Positions 15,485-23,761 of a stretch of 47,857 bases of DNA are shown here, piece after piece. The stretch is from CAYFUF01 sp964346245 (GTDB lineage: Bacteria > Bacillota > Clostridia > Tissierellales > Peptoniphilaceae), in assembly GCA_964346245.1 (NCBI GenBank), contig CAYFUF010000008.1:1-47857 (forward strand), given 5' to 3'. Made by a program: the position numbers and the translations under genes. Position 1 is the stretch's first letter, and each line of letters begins with the position of its first letter. The notes beneath the pieces are model-generated. The model was not told where the DNA came from. It saw nothing but the letters and a program-made list of their open reading frames with translations, and searched no databases.

Positions 15485-16168
15485 ATGAAAAGTAAATTAC
15501 TACTTATTTTAGGTTTGAGCTTTGCCTTAACCGCCTGCTCAGGAGATGATACGGGAGAGACTTCGCTAGCATCGACGGACGAGGTAACAGCAGAGCTGGT
15601 ATCACAAGAGGAACAAGAAGAAGTGGAGACTTCAGAGGATGTTAATGAATCCTCATCCGAATTGGAAGAGAGCCAAGAGTCGGGATCAGAGGCTTCACTG
15701 GAAGAGACCAGCGAAGAGAGTGTTAGCCAAGAGGCGGAAGAGCTCAGCGAACCTGATGAGAGCATTACGCCAGAGCAAGAAGCCAGGATTAAAGCGGAGC
15801 TACTGCAACCTATCGCTGATTTAGAGATTGGTACTTCGGGTTCTTCCTTGAAGACGGCTAACCTAGCTGCAGATTGGCTCAATGTATTGGGTGAAGAGCA
15901 AGTCCTGCCTGGAGACCTTGCCCAAGTGACCAAAGCTTTTGTCGATCAGTTAGAGGGACAAAACCAAGCGCTCTTTATAGAAAGTTACATCATCATTTCC
16001 CAAACCGCAGAAAACCTTGCGAGAGGCGATGAAGTTACCCTCGCTTCCCTTGAGGATGGCGGTGGTTTCCTGAACGATAATGCTTTGGCTCCACAAGCTT
16101 GGAGCATCTATAAGACTCTCTTGGATGAAATCCTAGGCGTTCCTGCCGACCAACCAGCAACTTACTAA
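15485..16168 (+). CDS. Unrecognised lipoprotein with acidic Ser/Glu linker
   Basis: 227-residue lipoprotein: MKSKLLLILGLSFALTAC (Cys18), then about 80 residues dominated by Ser, Glu and Gln, then a helical domain of about 120 residues (LQPIADLEIGTSGSSLKTAN, VTKAFVDQLEGQNQALFIES, ILGVPADQPATY at the end). The start at 15485 is preferred over 15479 because GGAGG lies 7 bases before it. A TATAAT at 15456-15461 is a likely -10. The linker composition is like that of the FMN-binding lipoprotein 1.5 kb away, but the folded domains are unrelated. Function unknown. Confidence 0.7.
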   Translation: MKSKLLLILGLSFALTACSGDDTGETSLASTDEVTAELVSQEEQEEVETSEDVNESSSELEESQESGSEASLEETSEESVSQEAEELSEPDESITPEQEARIKAELLQPIADLEIGTSGSSLKTANLAADWLNVLGEEQVLPGDLAQVTKAFVDQLEGQNQALFIESYIIISQTAENLARGDEVTLASLEDGGGFLNDNALAPQAWSIYKTLLDEILGVPADQPATY

Positions 16169-16170
16169 TT

Positions 16171-16281
16171 CCATAAACAGGTGTTCCGCTTGAGGGACCG
16201 GGTTAGTCCGCGACTGTTATGGATTAAGAAAAGCCAATTTACTATATATTCATAAGCCGTCCAGACCTTTGGGGCGGCTTT
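16171..16281 (+). ncRNA. Two structured elements 3' of the lipoprotein gene
   Basis: 16171-16222 folds as a nested stem: CCATAAACAG with CTGTTATGG (one bulged A), then CGC/GCG, then GGAC/GTCC around the loop CGGGTTA, with asymmetric internal loops. 31 bases later a 9-pair hairpin, AAGCCGTCC/GGGCGGCTT (16254-16280, one G-U pair), is followed by only TTT. Together they could be a 3' UTR structure, a riboswitch-like element or a small RNA. The first base is 2 bases after the lipoprotein stop. No known riboswitch class was recognised. Confidence 0.4.
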
Positions 16282-16322
16282 ACACATGAGACAGAATGCA
16301 AATTGTTTATTACCTATCTATT

Positions 16323-16371
16323 TTCTTGCAAGTCTATTAGCGAAGTAAAGAAGATTTGCAAGAAGCTTTTT
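16323..16371 (+). terminator. Hairpin with T-run, overlapping the small-RNA promoter
   Basis: TTCTTGCAAGTC (16323-16334) pairs with GATTTGCAAGAA (16353-16364) over 12 positions with one G-T pair. It is followed by GC and five T residues. It would end transcription from the lipoprotein gene. Its right arm also contains the -35 box of the next promoter, so the inverted repeat might double as an operator. Confidence 0.6.
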
Positions 16372-16384
16372 AATTTGTTATATT
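16356..16384 (+). promoter_or_regulatory. Promoter of the candidate small RNA
   Basis: TTGCAA, exactly 17 bases, then TATATT preceded by TG one base upstream (an extended -10). No open reading frame follows before the terminator at 16460, so it must drive a non-coding transcript or be fortuitous. Confidence 0.6.
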
Positions 16385-16389
16385 GGTCG

Positions 16390-16489
16390 TAATGAGGGAA
16401 CGTTGTCATTCTCTTACGAGTCTATCCTAACAATTAGACAAATTAGAATCCTGAAAAAAGGAACAGGTGGGAAGGCCTGTTCCTTTTTT
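16390..16489 (+). ncRNA. Candidate ~100-nt small RNA
   Basis: Between the extended -10 promoter and a textbook terminator lies a 100-base segment without a reading frame. It can form three hairpins: GTAATGAGGGAA with TTCTCTTAC (about 16389-16417), GTCTA/TAGAC around a 10-base loop (about 16420-16439), and the terminator GGAACAGG/CCTGTTCC plus six T. A single-stranded AT-rich stretch separates the last two. Architecture fits an independent trans-acting small RNA. I do not recognise it as 6S, tmRNA, SRP or RNase P RNA. Confidence 0.55.
16460..16489 (+). terminator. Terminator of the small-RNA unit
   Basis: GGAACAGG-(8-base loop)-CCTGTTCC followed by six T residues (16484-16489). Confidence 0.9.
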
Positions 16490-16588
16490 CATGGGATGAT
16501 TTACCTTAGGAAGACTTAACCGTTATACTAGGAGGTAGGCAAACGATTTTAGGAAAACATGATTTCAAAACAGGAAAAAGGAGTCATT

Positions 16589-17725
16589 ATGAAAATAATT
16601 CACCTATCTGATTTTCATCTGGGCAAGAAGGTCAACGAGTTTTCCATGATTGAAGATCAGCGCTACATCATGCAAGAGATTCTGGAGATCATCGACCAGG
16701 TCAAGCCGGATGCGGTCATCGTCGCAGGCGATATCTACGACAAGCCCGTTCCCCCTGTCGAAGCAGTCGAAATTTTTGATGATTTTCTATACGGGATGGC
16801 CCAAAGGGGGCTTCCTAGCTTTATCATTAGCGGCAACCACGACTCCGCTGAGCGGATTTCCTTCGCCTCCAGGTTGGTATCTAAATCAGGCATTTACCTT
16901 GCACCAAGTTTCGGAGGAAAGATTAGCGGGATTCGCTTGGAGGATAAAAATGGTCCAGTAAACTTCTACATGCTGCCCTTTGTCAAGCCAGCCCACGTGA
17001 GGCGTTACTATCCCGATGCTACGATAGATTCCTATACTCAGGCAATTCAGACTGTTCTGGGCGAGTGTACACTCCACAAAGATGAGCGAAACATACTGAT
17101 TGCCCACCAGTTTGTGACTGGGGCAACGACGTCCGATTCGGAGAGGATCTCCGTTGGCGGGTCGGAGAATGTGGATGCCTGGGTCTTTGACGACTTTGAC
17201 TACGTGGCTTTGGGGCACATCCACAAGCCGCAAAGGATGACTAGGGACACCATCCGCTACAGCGGCAGCCCCCTCAAGTATTCCCTGTCGGAAATTAACC
17301 ATGTTAAGTCCCTGACTTTGGTCGAGCTGGGCGCTAAGGGGTCAATTGAGGTCAGCGCACTGCCCTTAAAGCCCAAGCGGGATATTGTCCAGATTAGGGG
17401 GACTTATCACGAGCTTATGGCCAAGAGCTATTACGATAAGCTGAACACCGTTGATTATTTTGAGATTATCCTGACGGATGAAGAGGAACTATTCGATGTG
17501 GTTAATCGCCTGCGAAAGGTATATCCCAACATCATGCAGATTACTTATGACAACACGAGGACACAAACTAGCGGCAAGCTGACGATACCGACCACCATGG
17601 CCAAGCAGGATCCCCTGCAATTGGTCAAGGACTTTTATGTGGTGCAAAATGGTCAGGCCCTGTCGGACAAGCAGGCAAGCTACACCAAAGATTTGATGGA
17701 AGAGATCTGGGAGGAGAAAGCATGA
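16589..17725 (+). CDS. sbcD: Exonuclease subunit SbcD (Mre11 family)
   Basis: 378-residue metallophosphoesterase nuclease that with SbcC cleaves hairpins and processes DNA ends. Five phosphoesterase motifs are visible: HLSDFHLGK at the start, AGDIYDKPVPP, SGNHDS, IAHQFVTG and ALGHIHKPQ. The start at 16589 has AAAGGAG 5 bases upstream and begins exactly at the family N-terminus; a frame 10 residues longer exists. It overlaps sbcC by ATGA (4 bases), indicating coupled synthesis of the complex. A TATACT at 16524-16529 may be its -10 box. Confidence 0.94.
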   Translation: MKIIHLSDFHLGKKVNEFSMIEDQRYIMQEILEIIDQVKPDAVIVAGDIYDKPVPPVEAVEIFDDFLYGMAQRGLPSFIISGNHDSAERISFASRLVSKSGIYLAPSFGGKISGIRLEDKNGPVNFYMLPFVKPAHVRRYYPDATIDSYTQAIQTVLGECTLHKDERNILIAHQFVTGATTSDSERISVGGSENVDAWVFDDFDYVALGHIHKPQRMTRDTIRYSGSPLKYSLSEINHVKSLTLVELGAKGSIEVSALPLKPKRDIVQIRGTYHELMAKSYYDKLNTVDYFEIILTDEEELFDVVNRLRKVYPNIMQITYDNTRTQTSGKLTIPTTMAKQDPLQLVKDFYVVQNGQALSDKQASYTKDLMEEIWEEKA

Positions 17726-20493
17726 GACCAACCTATTTGACCCTATCGGCTTTTGGTTCTTACGCTGGTGTGGAGGAGATTGATTTTAGCAAGCTGGGCC
17801 AAAGCGGCATCTACCTGATCTCGGGCGACACGGGTTCGGGGAAGACGACCATCTTTGATGGGATTGCCTTTGCCCTCTACGGGGCGGCTTCGGGCGACAT
17901 TCGTGAATCCACCATGCTAAGGTCCAAGTATGCCGAAGAGAATACGCCCACCTTGGTCAAACTCTGTTTCGACTATGCCGGTGCTAGCTACGAGATTGAG
18001 CGGAACCCAGCCTATGACCGCTTGAAGAAGAGTGGGGAGGGTTTTACCCGCCAAGCGGCGGATGCCACGCTCAATATGCCCGATGGCAGAGTAGTAACAG
18101 GTGCCTCCAATGTGACGGCGGAGATTACCGACCTCTTAGGCGTCGACCGCAACCAATTTGCTCAGATTGCCATGATTGCGCAAGGCGACTTCCGCAAGCT
18201 CTTGGATGCCAACACCAAGGATCGTCAGGAAATTTTCCGTGAGATCTTTAAGACCAAGCTCTACCAAGATTTTCAGGAGAGGGTTAAACGGGATGCCTCC
18301 GATCAGGAAAGACAGGTCCAGGAGGTCTACAACGCAATCCGCCAAAACCTGAGTGACTTGCTCATTAAGGATGAAGAAAACTTGCTAGCGGCAAAATTGA
18401 TTCAAGCCAAAGAGGGCGGTTTGCAAACCGGTGAGGCTATAGAAGTCATCAAGGCTGCTAACAGCAAGGACCTAGAGGCCTACGACACCCTAAAGACTGA
18501 GCTAGAGCGAGTGAATACTGACTGGGAGAAGCTCCTAGGTCAGATGGAAAAAGCCAAGCACAAAGAGTCCCTCCAAAAGGAACTGGAGGCTTTTGAAAAG
18601 AAAGCAAGTGCCGTCAAAGAGGAGGCGGTCAAAGCCAAGGATGCACTCGACCAAGTTGAGAAGAGGGAGCCTGAGCTCGACGCCTTGCAAAAAGAGATGA
18701 ACCAAATTGAAAGCGACCTGGTCAAGTACGACCAGTTGGAAAACTTGAAGCAAGGGAAAAAAGAGCAAGAAGGTTTGCTGGTGGAAGCGGAGAAGGAGCT
18801 TAGGACCCTGCTCGAGCAGATTGAAGATAATAAAAACAAGCTAAAGGATGAGACGGACCGCCTAGAGGCCCTAGCAAATGCTGAAGCGGACAAGGAACGT
18901 TTTGTCAATCAAAAGAAAGAGAAGGAAAGAGCAGCCGAGGACAAGAAAAAGCTCTATCAAAGGCTCACCACTCTTAAGGAAAGAAGAGAAGACCATCAGG
19001 ATAAGCTTGAAGATTACCAGGGCAAAAGAGACCAAGCTGGTCAGATAAGGGAGAAGAAAAATCGCCTGCAAACCCTCTTCTATGATAACCAAGCCGGCAT
19101 TTTAGCCAGCCAGCTTGAAGACGATTCGCCCTGCCCAGTCTGCGGATCCCTAGACCACCCCAATAAGGCTGAGCTCCACCAGGAAGCGCCAAGTCAGGCA
19201 GAGCTGGAAGCATGGGAGAAGAAATCAGCCTCTGCCGATGAGCTCATGCAAAAGGCAAGCGCCAAGGTCAACGAACTTTCTGGCAATCTGAACGCTGCTC
19301 TGGAAGCTCTGGCGGAGATGGGTTGGGTGGAAACGGATGCGAAACCATTGGAGCACAGTCTTCAATCCAGCCAAGAAGACCTTGATCTCATCGAAAGAGA
19401 TATCAGCGATTTGCAGGAACTTATCGCTGAAGAAGAGCGCAAGATTGCAAAGAAAGCCCAACTGCAAAAGAGCCTAGATGAGCGCAGAGCGGACCAGGAC
19501 AAGAAGAATGAAAAAAGGGAGAAGCTTGCCACTCAGATTAGCTTGACTAGAGAGCGGGCAGAAAATGCTAGCCAGCAGGTAAGTCACTTACAGAGCCAGC
19601 TAGATTACGAAAGCAAGGATAGTGCTACAAGTAAGATTAACAAGCTGAAAGAAAAGCGGGAATTACTGAAAAAAACGTTGAATAGGGCAAGAGAAGCCTA
19701 CCAAAAGACGACAAAAGATTTGGCTTCTTTAAACGCGAATATTAAGCTGATAAAAGAGAATCTGGAAGAGCTCAAGGCAATTGATGGAGAAAAACTCCAT
19801 GCGGATATGGCGACCATAGGGACGAAGAAGACCGATTTGGAAGACGCTGAGCGTCAGGAAGATAGACGGATTCAGCATAATATAGGTTTGTTAAATAAGA
19901 TTGAACAGGCACATGCCAACTTCCAAAAAGAAGAGGAAGTCCTTAAGGAGATGAAGACCCTGTCAGACACGGTCAATGGCAGGCTGGCTGGTAAAGAAAA
20001 AATAATGCTTGAAACCTACATCCAGATGCACTACTTTGACCGGGTGCTGGGTCGGGCGAACAATAGGCTCCTTGCGATGACCAACAACCAATACGAGTTG
20101 GTCAGACGGGAGGAAGCGGGCAAGCTCAACCAGCAAAGCGGCTTGGAACTGGATGTTATTGACCACTTCAATGGGTCGACCAGGTCCACCAAGACCCTGT
20201 CGGGTGGGGAGTCCTTCAAGGCCTCCTTGGCCCTGGCTCTGGGCTTGGCGGACGAGGTCCAATCGTCAGCAGGCGGAATCCAATTGGACTCCCTCTTTAT
20301 CGACGAAGGCTTCGGTTCTTTGGACGACGAGTCCTTGGAACAAGCGATCCGCGTTTTAGTTGACCTGTCGGGCAACAGCCGATTAATCGGTATTATTTCC
20401 CATGTCAACGAGCTCAAGCAGCGGATGGACAAGCAGATTGTAGTGAGCAAGGATGCTGCAGGTGGTTCAAAAGCGAAGATTGCCTTTCTCTAG
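17722..20493 (+). CDS. sbcC: Exonuclease subunit SbcC (Rad50 family)
   Basis: 923-residue SMC-like ATPase partner of SbcD. Walker A GDTGSGKTTIFDGI lies near residue 35. Long coiled-coil arms (about 190-460 and 490-780) flank the zinc hook CPVCGSLDHP near residue 470, where two molecules dimerise through Zn. The C-terminal lobe has the ABC signature TLSGGESFKASLALALGLAD and Walker B LDSLFIDEGFGSLDDESLEQ. Length is within the range for Firmicutes SbcC (about 900-1050). The 4-base overlap with sbcD and the hook confirm identity. Confidence 0.94.
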   Translation: MRPTYLTLSAFGSYAGVEEIDFSKLGQSGIYLISGDTGSGKTTIFDGIAFALYGAASGDIRESTMLRSKYAEENTPTLVKLCFDYAGASYEIERNPAYDRLKKSGEGFTRQAADATLNMPDGRVVTGASNVTAEITDLLGVDRNQFAQIAMIAQGDFRKLLDANTKDRQEIFREIFKTKLYQDFQERVKRDASDQERQVQEVYNAIRQNLSDLLIKDEENLLAAKLIQAKEGGLQTGEAIEVIKAANSKDLEAYDTLKTELERVNTDWEKLLGQMEKAKHKESLQKELEAFEKKASAVKEEAVKAKDALDQVEKREPELDALQKEMNQIESDLVKYDQLENLKQGKKEQEGLLVEAEKELRTLLEQIEDNKNKLKDETDRLEALANAEADKERFVNQKKEKERAAEDKKKLYQRLTTLKERREDHQDKLEDYQGKRDQAGQIREKKNRLQTLFYDNQAGILASQLEDDSPCPVCGSLDHPNKAELHQEAPSQAELEAWEKKSASADELMQKASAKVNELSGNLNAALEALAEMGWVETDAKPLEHSLQSSQEDLDLIERDISDLQELIAEEERKIAKKAQLQKSLDERRADQDKKNEKREKLATQISLTRERAENASQQVSHLQSQLDYESKDSATSKINKLKEKRELLKKTLNRAREAYQKTTKDLASLNANIKLIKENLEELKAIDGEKLHADMATIGTKKTDLEDAERQEDRRIQHNIGLLNKIEQAHANFQKEEEVLKEMKTLSDTVNGRLAGKEKIMLETYIQMHYFDRVLGRANNRLLAMTNNQYELVRREEAGKLNQQSGLELDVIDHFNGSTRSTKTLSGGESFKASLALALGLADEVQSSAGGIQLDSLFIDEGFGSLDDESLEQAIRVLVDLSGNSRLIGIISHVNELKQRMDKQIVVSKDAAGGSKAKIAFL

Positions 20494-20507
20494 CAGAAAG
20501 CATTGGT

Positions 20508-21338
20508 CTATTCGACAATAGAATACTTTTCATTGGTCGCCTTGAGTTTAAGGATGGAGCCTTCGAAGGGAAATGTGATTTCCTTTTGCAAGTCTTCATT
20601 GTAGCTCAAGGCGATCATCGTTGGGCCTGCTCCACTCAGGTAAACTCCAATGACATCGTCCCTATAGTTGAGGGCCTTAATCTGATCATAGTCTCGGATG
20701 AGCTCTTTGCGGTAGGGCTCGTGGAGGAAATCTTCGAAGAGGTCCTTTAGGTCTGTCCATTGCCCTTTGGCTAACTTGGCGACCAAAAGGGCGGTATGGG
20801 TCAAATTCTTCACCGCATCTTGGTGCAACACCTCCTGAGGGAGGACTGCCCGGCAGTCTTCCGTGGATAGGCTGTAGTCCGGATTGAAGGCATAGAAGTA
20901 GAGGAGGTCATCCACATCAAAGTTAACCTGCTGGAGGAGGGCATCGTGAGAAACCACGTTGAAGCCACCAAAGATAGCGGGGGCAACATTATCGGGATGA
21001 CCCTCCAAATCAGTGGCAAGGGCGAAAAGTTGCTCGTCCGTATAGCGACTGTTGTTTTCCTCATTGGCAAGGACAAGGCCTGCCACGATGAGGCTGGCCG
21101 AGGAACCCAGGCCTCTTGCTTGGGGAATGTTGGCTTCGATGATATCCACTTCCTTGTCTGGCGCTGGCTCCTCAATCTGCTCGTAGAAGTAGCGGTAGGC
21201 TTTGGTGGCGAGATTGGGCTCATCATCTTTGGATTTTGTCTCCACCAGCTGGTAGCTGTTGTAGAGGTCGAGAGAAATCCCCAGGCAATCAAATCCCGGC
21301 CCTATATTGGCTGTCGTTGCGGCAACGTTAACTCTCAT
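20508..21338 (-). CDS. thrB: Homoserine kinase ThrB
   Basis: 276-residue GHMP kinase phosphorylating homoserine with ATP. Seen: VAATTANIGPGFDCLGISLD at the N-terminus, the glycine/serine ATP loop IPQARGLGSSASLIVAGLVL, DLEGHPDNVAPAIFGGFNVV and the C-terminal GVYLSGAGPTMIAL. Slightly shorter than the usual 290-310. Last gene of the threonine operon; its start overlaps thrC by 11 bases with AAAGGAG upstream. Its stop is 14 bases from the convergent sbcC stop, with no obvious terminator between. Confidence 0.94.
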   Translation of the reverse strand: MRVNVAATTANIGPGFDCLGISLDLYNSYQLVETKSKDDEPNLATKAYRYFYEQIEEPAPDKEVDIIEANIPQARGLGSSASLIVAGLVLANEENNSRYTDEQLFALATDLEGHPDNVAPAIFGGFNVVSHDALLQQVNFDVDDLLYFYAFNPDYSLSTEDCRAVLPQEVLHQDAVKNLTHTALLVAKLAKGQWTDLKDLFEDFLHEPYRKELIRDYDQIKALNYRDDVIGVYLSGAGPTMIALSYNEDLQKEITFPFEGSILKLKATNEKYSIVE

Positions 21339-22779
21339 AGTTTAGTATCTCCTTTACGATATGGTTAATGTCATCAACGCGTATCCTCTTCTTGGATACC
21401 CCATCTTCCTTGAGAAGGGCCTTCAAGCGGCTTGGAATCGGTAGAGAGGTCAGCTGGCTTAGGCGGATCATCATCTCCTCCAGGTTGAGTTCCTTTGTTT
21501 TTGGATCGATAGCTGCCAGGCTGGTCTCTGGAAATTTGAAAGGGCTGGCCGTGGCAACCACCAAGCAGTGGTTGGGACTTTGCTCAGCTGCCTGGTAGGC
21601 GACAGCCGTGTGGGGGTCAAGCAGGTAGCCATGTCGTTCAAAGACAGTAGTCATTACATGCAAAGTCTCCTCTTGGGAGGTGGAAGACCCCCGCATGTCC
21701 TTGGCTAAGTCTAAGGGCCATGCAAAAGAGCCTTTCTCCTTCAAATCACTAAAGATTTGCCGGATTAGGTCAGCATCCCCTTGAGCAAGATGGTAGAGGT
21801 ACCTCTCCAGATTGGAGGATATCAGGATGTCCATGGAAGGGGAAGAGGTTTTGATGAAGTCCCTCTTGGCATCATAGGTGGCTGTTTGAAAAAAGTCAGC
21901 CAAGACTCTGTTTTCGTTGGAGGCACAGTAGAAGTTGCCGAGAGGGAGGCCGCAGGCCTTGGCATAGACTCCAGCTAGGATATCCCCGAAATTTCCCGTA
22001 GGTACGGATACATCCAGCTTGTCCCCATCCTGCAAAATGCCTTGGTCCACCAAGCTCACGTAGGAGCTAAAATAGTAGACCATCTGGGGAATCAAACGGC
22101 CGATATTAATCGAATTGGCAGAGGAGAAGACCCAACCCCTCTCTTTAGCATAAGCTCTGCTAGCAGGATCGTTGAGCAAAAACTTGACCGCCCGCTGAGC
22201 ATCATCGAAGTTACCGTCGATGGCAAAGACGTGAGTATTGGGGCTCTTGACGGCCTCCATCTGCCGCTTTTGCATCGGTGAGACCCCATCCTCTGGATAG
22301 AAGACAGCGATATCGATAGCCGGATTGGAAGCAAAGCCCTCTAAGGCGGCTGAACCAGTATCGCCCGATGTCGCCACCAGGACGAGGATGCGGTCACCTC
22401 CGCCCAGGTCTTCATAAGCCGCTTCCATCAGGCTGGGGAGGAGGCTTAGCGCAAGGTCCTTAAAGGAGGCCGTTGGGCCATGAAAGAGCTCCAAAAATAT
22501 CCTGTTTCCTAGGGTTGTTAAAGGAGCCGGATTGCCTCCTTCGAATTTGTCTAGGTATAGGCGGGTCATCTCCGAAAGCTTCTCTTGAGCAAAATTCGGG
22601 AAGAATGCAGTCAGTATTGTGGTGGCAATATCTTCGTAGGGCTTATTGAAAAAGAGTTTGCAGTCGAAATGGGGGAAGTGGTCGGGGACAAAGAGCCCTC
22701 CATCAGGCGCCAAGCCTGATAGGAGGGCTTCACTTGCTGTTTCCACTAAACCCGAAGTCCGAGTTGATAGGTAGTCCAT
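21328..22779 (-). CDS. thrC: Threonine synthase ThrC
   Basis: 483-residue PLP enzyme converting O-phosphohomoserine to threonine. The N-terminal LSTRTSGLVETASEALLSGL and GLFVPDHFPHF stretches are typical of the long (fungal/E. coli-like) class. The PLP lysine lies in GPTASFKDLALSLLPSL; LVATSGDTGSAALEGFA is the conserved Ser/Gly-rich segment, and SVPTGNFGDILAGVYAKACG binds the PLP phosphate. ATG preceded by AAGGAG; 10 bases after hom and overlapping thrB. Confidence 0.94.
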   Translation of the reverse strand: MDYLSTRTSGLVETASEALLSGLAPDGGLFVPDHFPHFDCKLFFNKPYEDIATTILTAFFPNFAQEKLSEMTRLYLDKFEGGNPAPLTTLGNRIFLELFHGPTASFKDLALSLLPSLMEAAYEDLGGGDRILVLVATSGDTGSAALEGFASNPAIDIAVFYPEDGVSPMQKRQMEAVKSPNTHVFAIDGNFDDAQRAVKFLLNDPASRAYAKERGWVFSSANSINIGRLIPQMVYYFSSYVSLVDQGILQDGDKLDVSVPTGNFGDILAGVYAKACGLPLGNFYCASNENRVLADFFQTATYDAKRDFIKTSSPSMDILISSNLERYLYHLAQGDADLIRQIFSDLKEKGSFAWPLDLAKDMRGSSTSQEETLHVMTTVFERHGYLLDPHTAVAYQAAEQSPNHCLVVATASPFKFPETSLAAIDPKTKELNLEEMMIRLSQLTSLPIPSRLKALLKEDGVSKKRIRVDDINHIVKEILNYES

Positions 22780-22789
22780 AACAAGCTCC

Positions 22790-23761
22790 TTAGCTGGTTG
22801 CTAGCGTATTGTGGTTATCGTAGATGGTAATGAGATCGGTCAGGACGGAGTAGGCCGTTGGGCGGCCGCCTGCACCGAAAGCTTTGAAGACCAAGGGACC
22901 GGCATTAGAGGCGCGGACAATCACAGCATTTTCGCTATCCTTCAGGCGGCCTAGTATGGAAGCGGCATCGACAGGAGTAGGTTGGACAGATATGGTAATG
23001 TGCCCGTTCTGCTGAGTTGCTTTTGCCAAAAGCTTGATGCATTGGTTCTTTTCTTCTGCCGCCTGTAGGTCCTCGTGCTTGAGCTGGGTAATGCCTTCTC
23101 GGTAGATAGAGGAGGCGGGGATTACCTGCTTAAAGCCGATATTGGCTAAGATGTGGATTTTCCTCATCGTGTCATAGCCCTCCACATCTGCGGTAGGATC
23201 AGCCTCAGCAAAACCCAACTCCTGGGCTTCGCTCAAGGCGGTGGCATATTCCATCCCTTCTTCCATCTTGGACAGGATGAAGTTGCATGTGCCGTTCAAG
23301 ACTCCTTCGATGGCGGAGATTTCGTTGGTTATTGCCACCTGCTTCAAGGTTTTGAGGATGGGCATTGCCCCGCCCACCGCAGCCTCATAGAGGAAGGCGA
23401 CTTGCTTTTCTTTGGCTAATTTGGTCAGCTCTTGCAGGTGGGCAGAGACTAAAGCCTTATTGGCGGTAATGAGGTGTTTGCCCGAAGATATGGCCCTCTT
23501 AATGGGCTCAATCATGTCATTGACTTCACCGGTTAGCTCGATGATAACAGCGATTTCGGGGTCATCCACAATCTCGTTGATGTCGGTTGTCATCCGGTCG
23601 AAGACGTCCTCGGTCCGGTATTTTTCCGTATCCGTGACGAGGATCTTCGTTACTTGAAAATCTTGTCCTAGGGCTTGGCTGATTCGCTCTCTTTCCTCCT
23701 GGAGGATAGCGTAGCTTGCGTGACCTACTGTGCCGTAGCCCAGCAGTCCAATGTTTATCAT
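22790..23761 (-). CDS. hom: Homoserine dehydrogenase, short form without ACT domain
   Basis: 323-residue NAD(P)H-dependent enzyme reducing aspartate semialdehyde to homoserine. Nucleotide-binding GLLGYGTVGHA, catalytic-region TANKALVSAH, EAAVGGAMPILKTL, the signature NGTCNFILSKMEEG, ADPTADVEGYDTMRK and GPGAGG-like AFGAGGRPTAYSVLTDL are present. The protein ends about 100 residues earlier than the usual Bacillus or Streptococcus enzymes, so the C-terminal regulatory ACT domain is absent. Feedback control by threonine through that domain is therefore not expected. Starts with a 4-base overlap with asd. Confidence 0.92.
   Translation of the reverse strand: MINIGLLGYGTVGHASYAILQEERERISQALGQDFQVTKILVTDTEKYRTEDVFDRMTTDINEIVDDPEIAVIIELTGEVNDMIEPIKRAISSGKHLITANKALVSAHLQELTKLAKEKQVAFLYEAAVGGAMPILKTLKQVAITNEISAIEGVLNGTCNFILSKMEEGMEYATALSEAQELGFAEADPTADVEGYDTMRKIHILANIGFKQVIPASSIYREGITQLKHEDLQAAEEKNQCIKLLAKATQQNGHITISVQPTPVDAASILGRLKDSENAVIVRASNAGPLVFKAFGAGGRPTAYSVLTDLITIYDNHNTLATS

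Noticed and set aside
16171..16222. Known riboswitch class (preQ1, fluoride, SAM or ZMP types)
   Set aside because: Conserved core sequences of these classes, as I remember them, are not present, and the element lies after a gene rather than before one.
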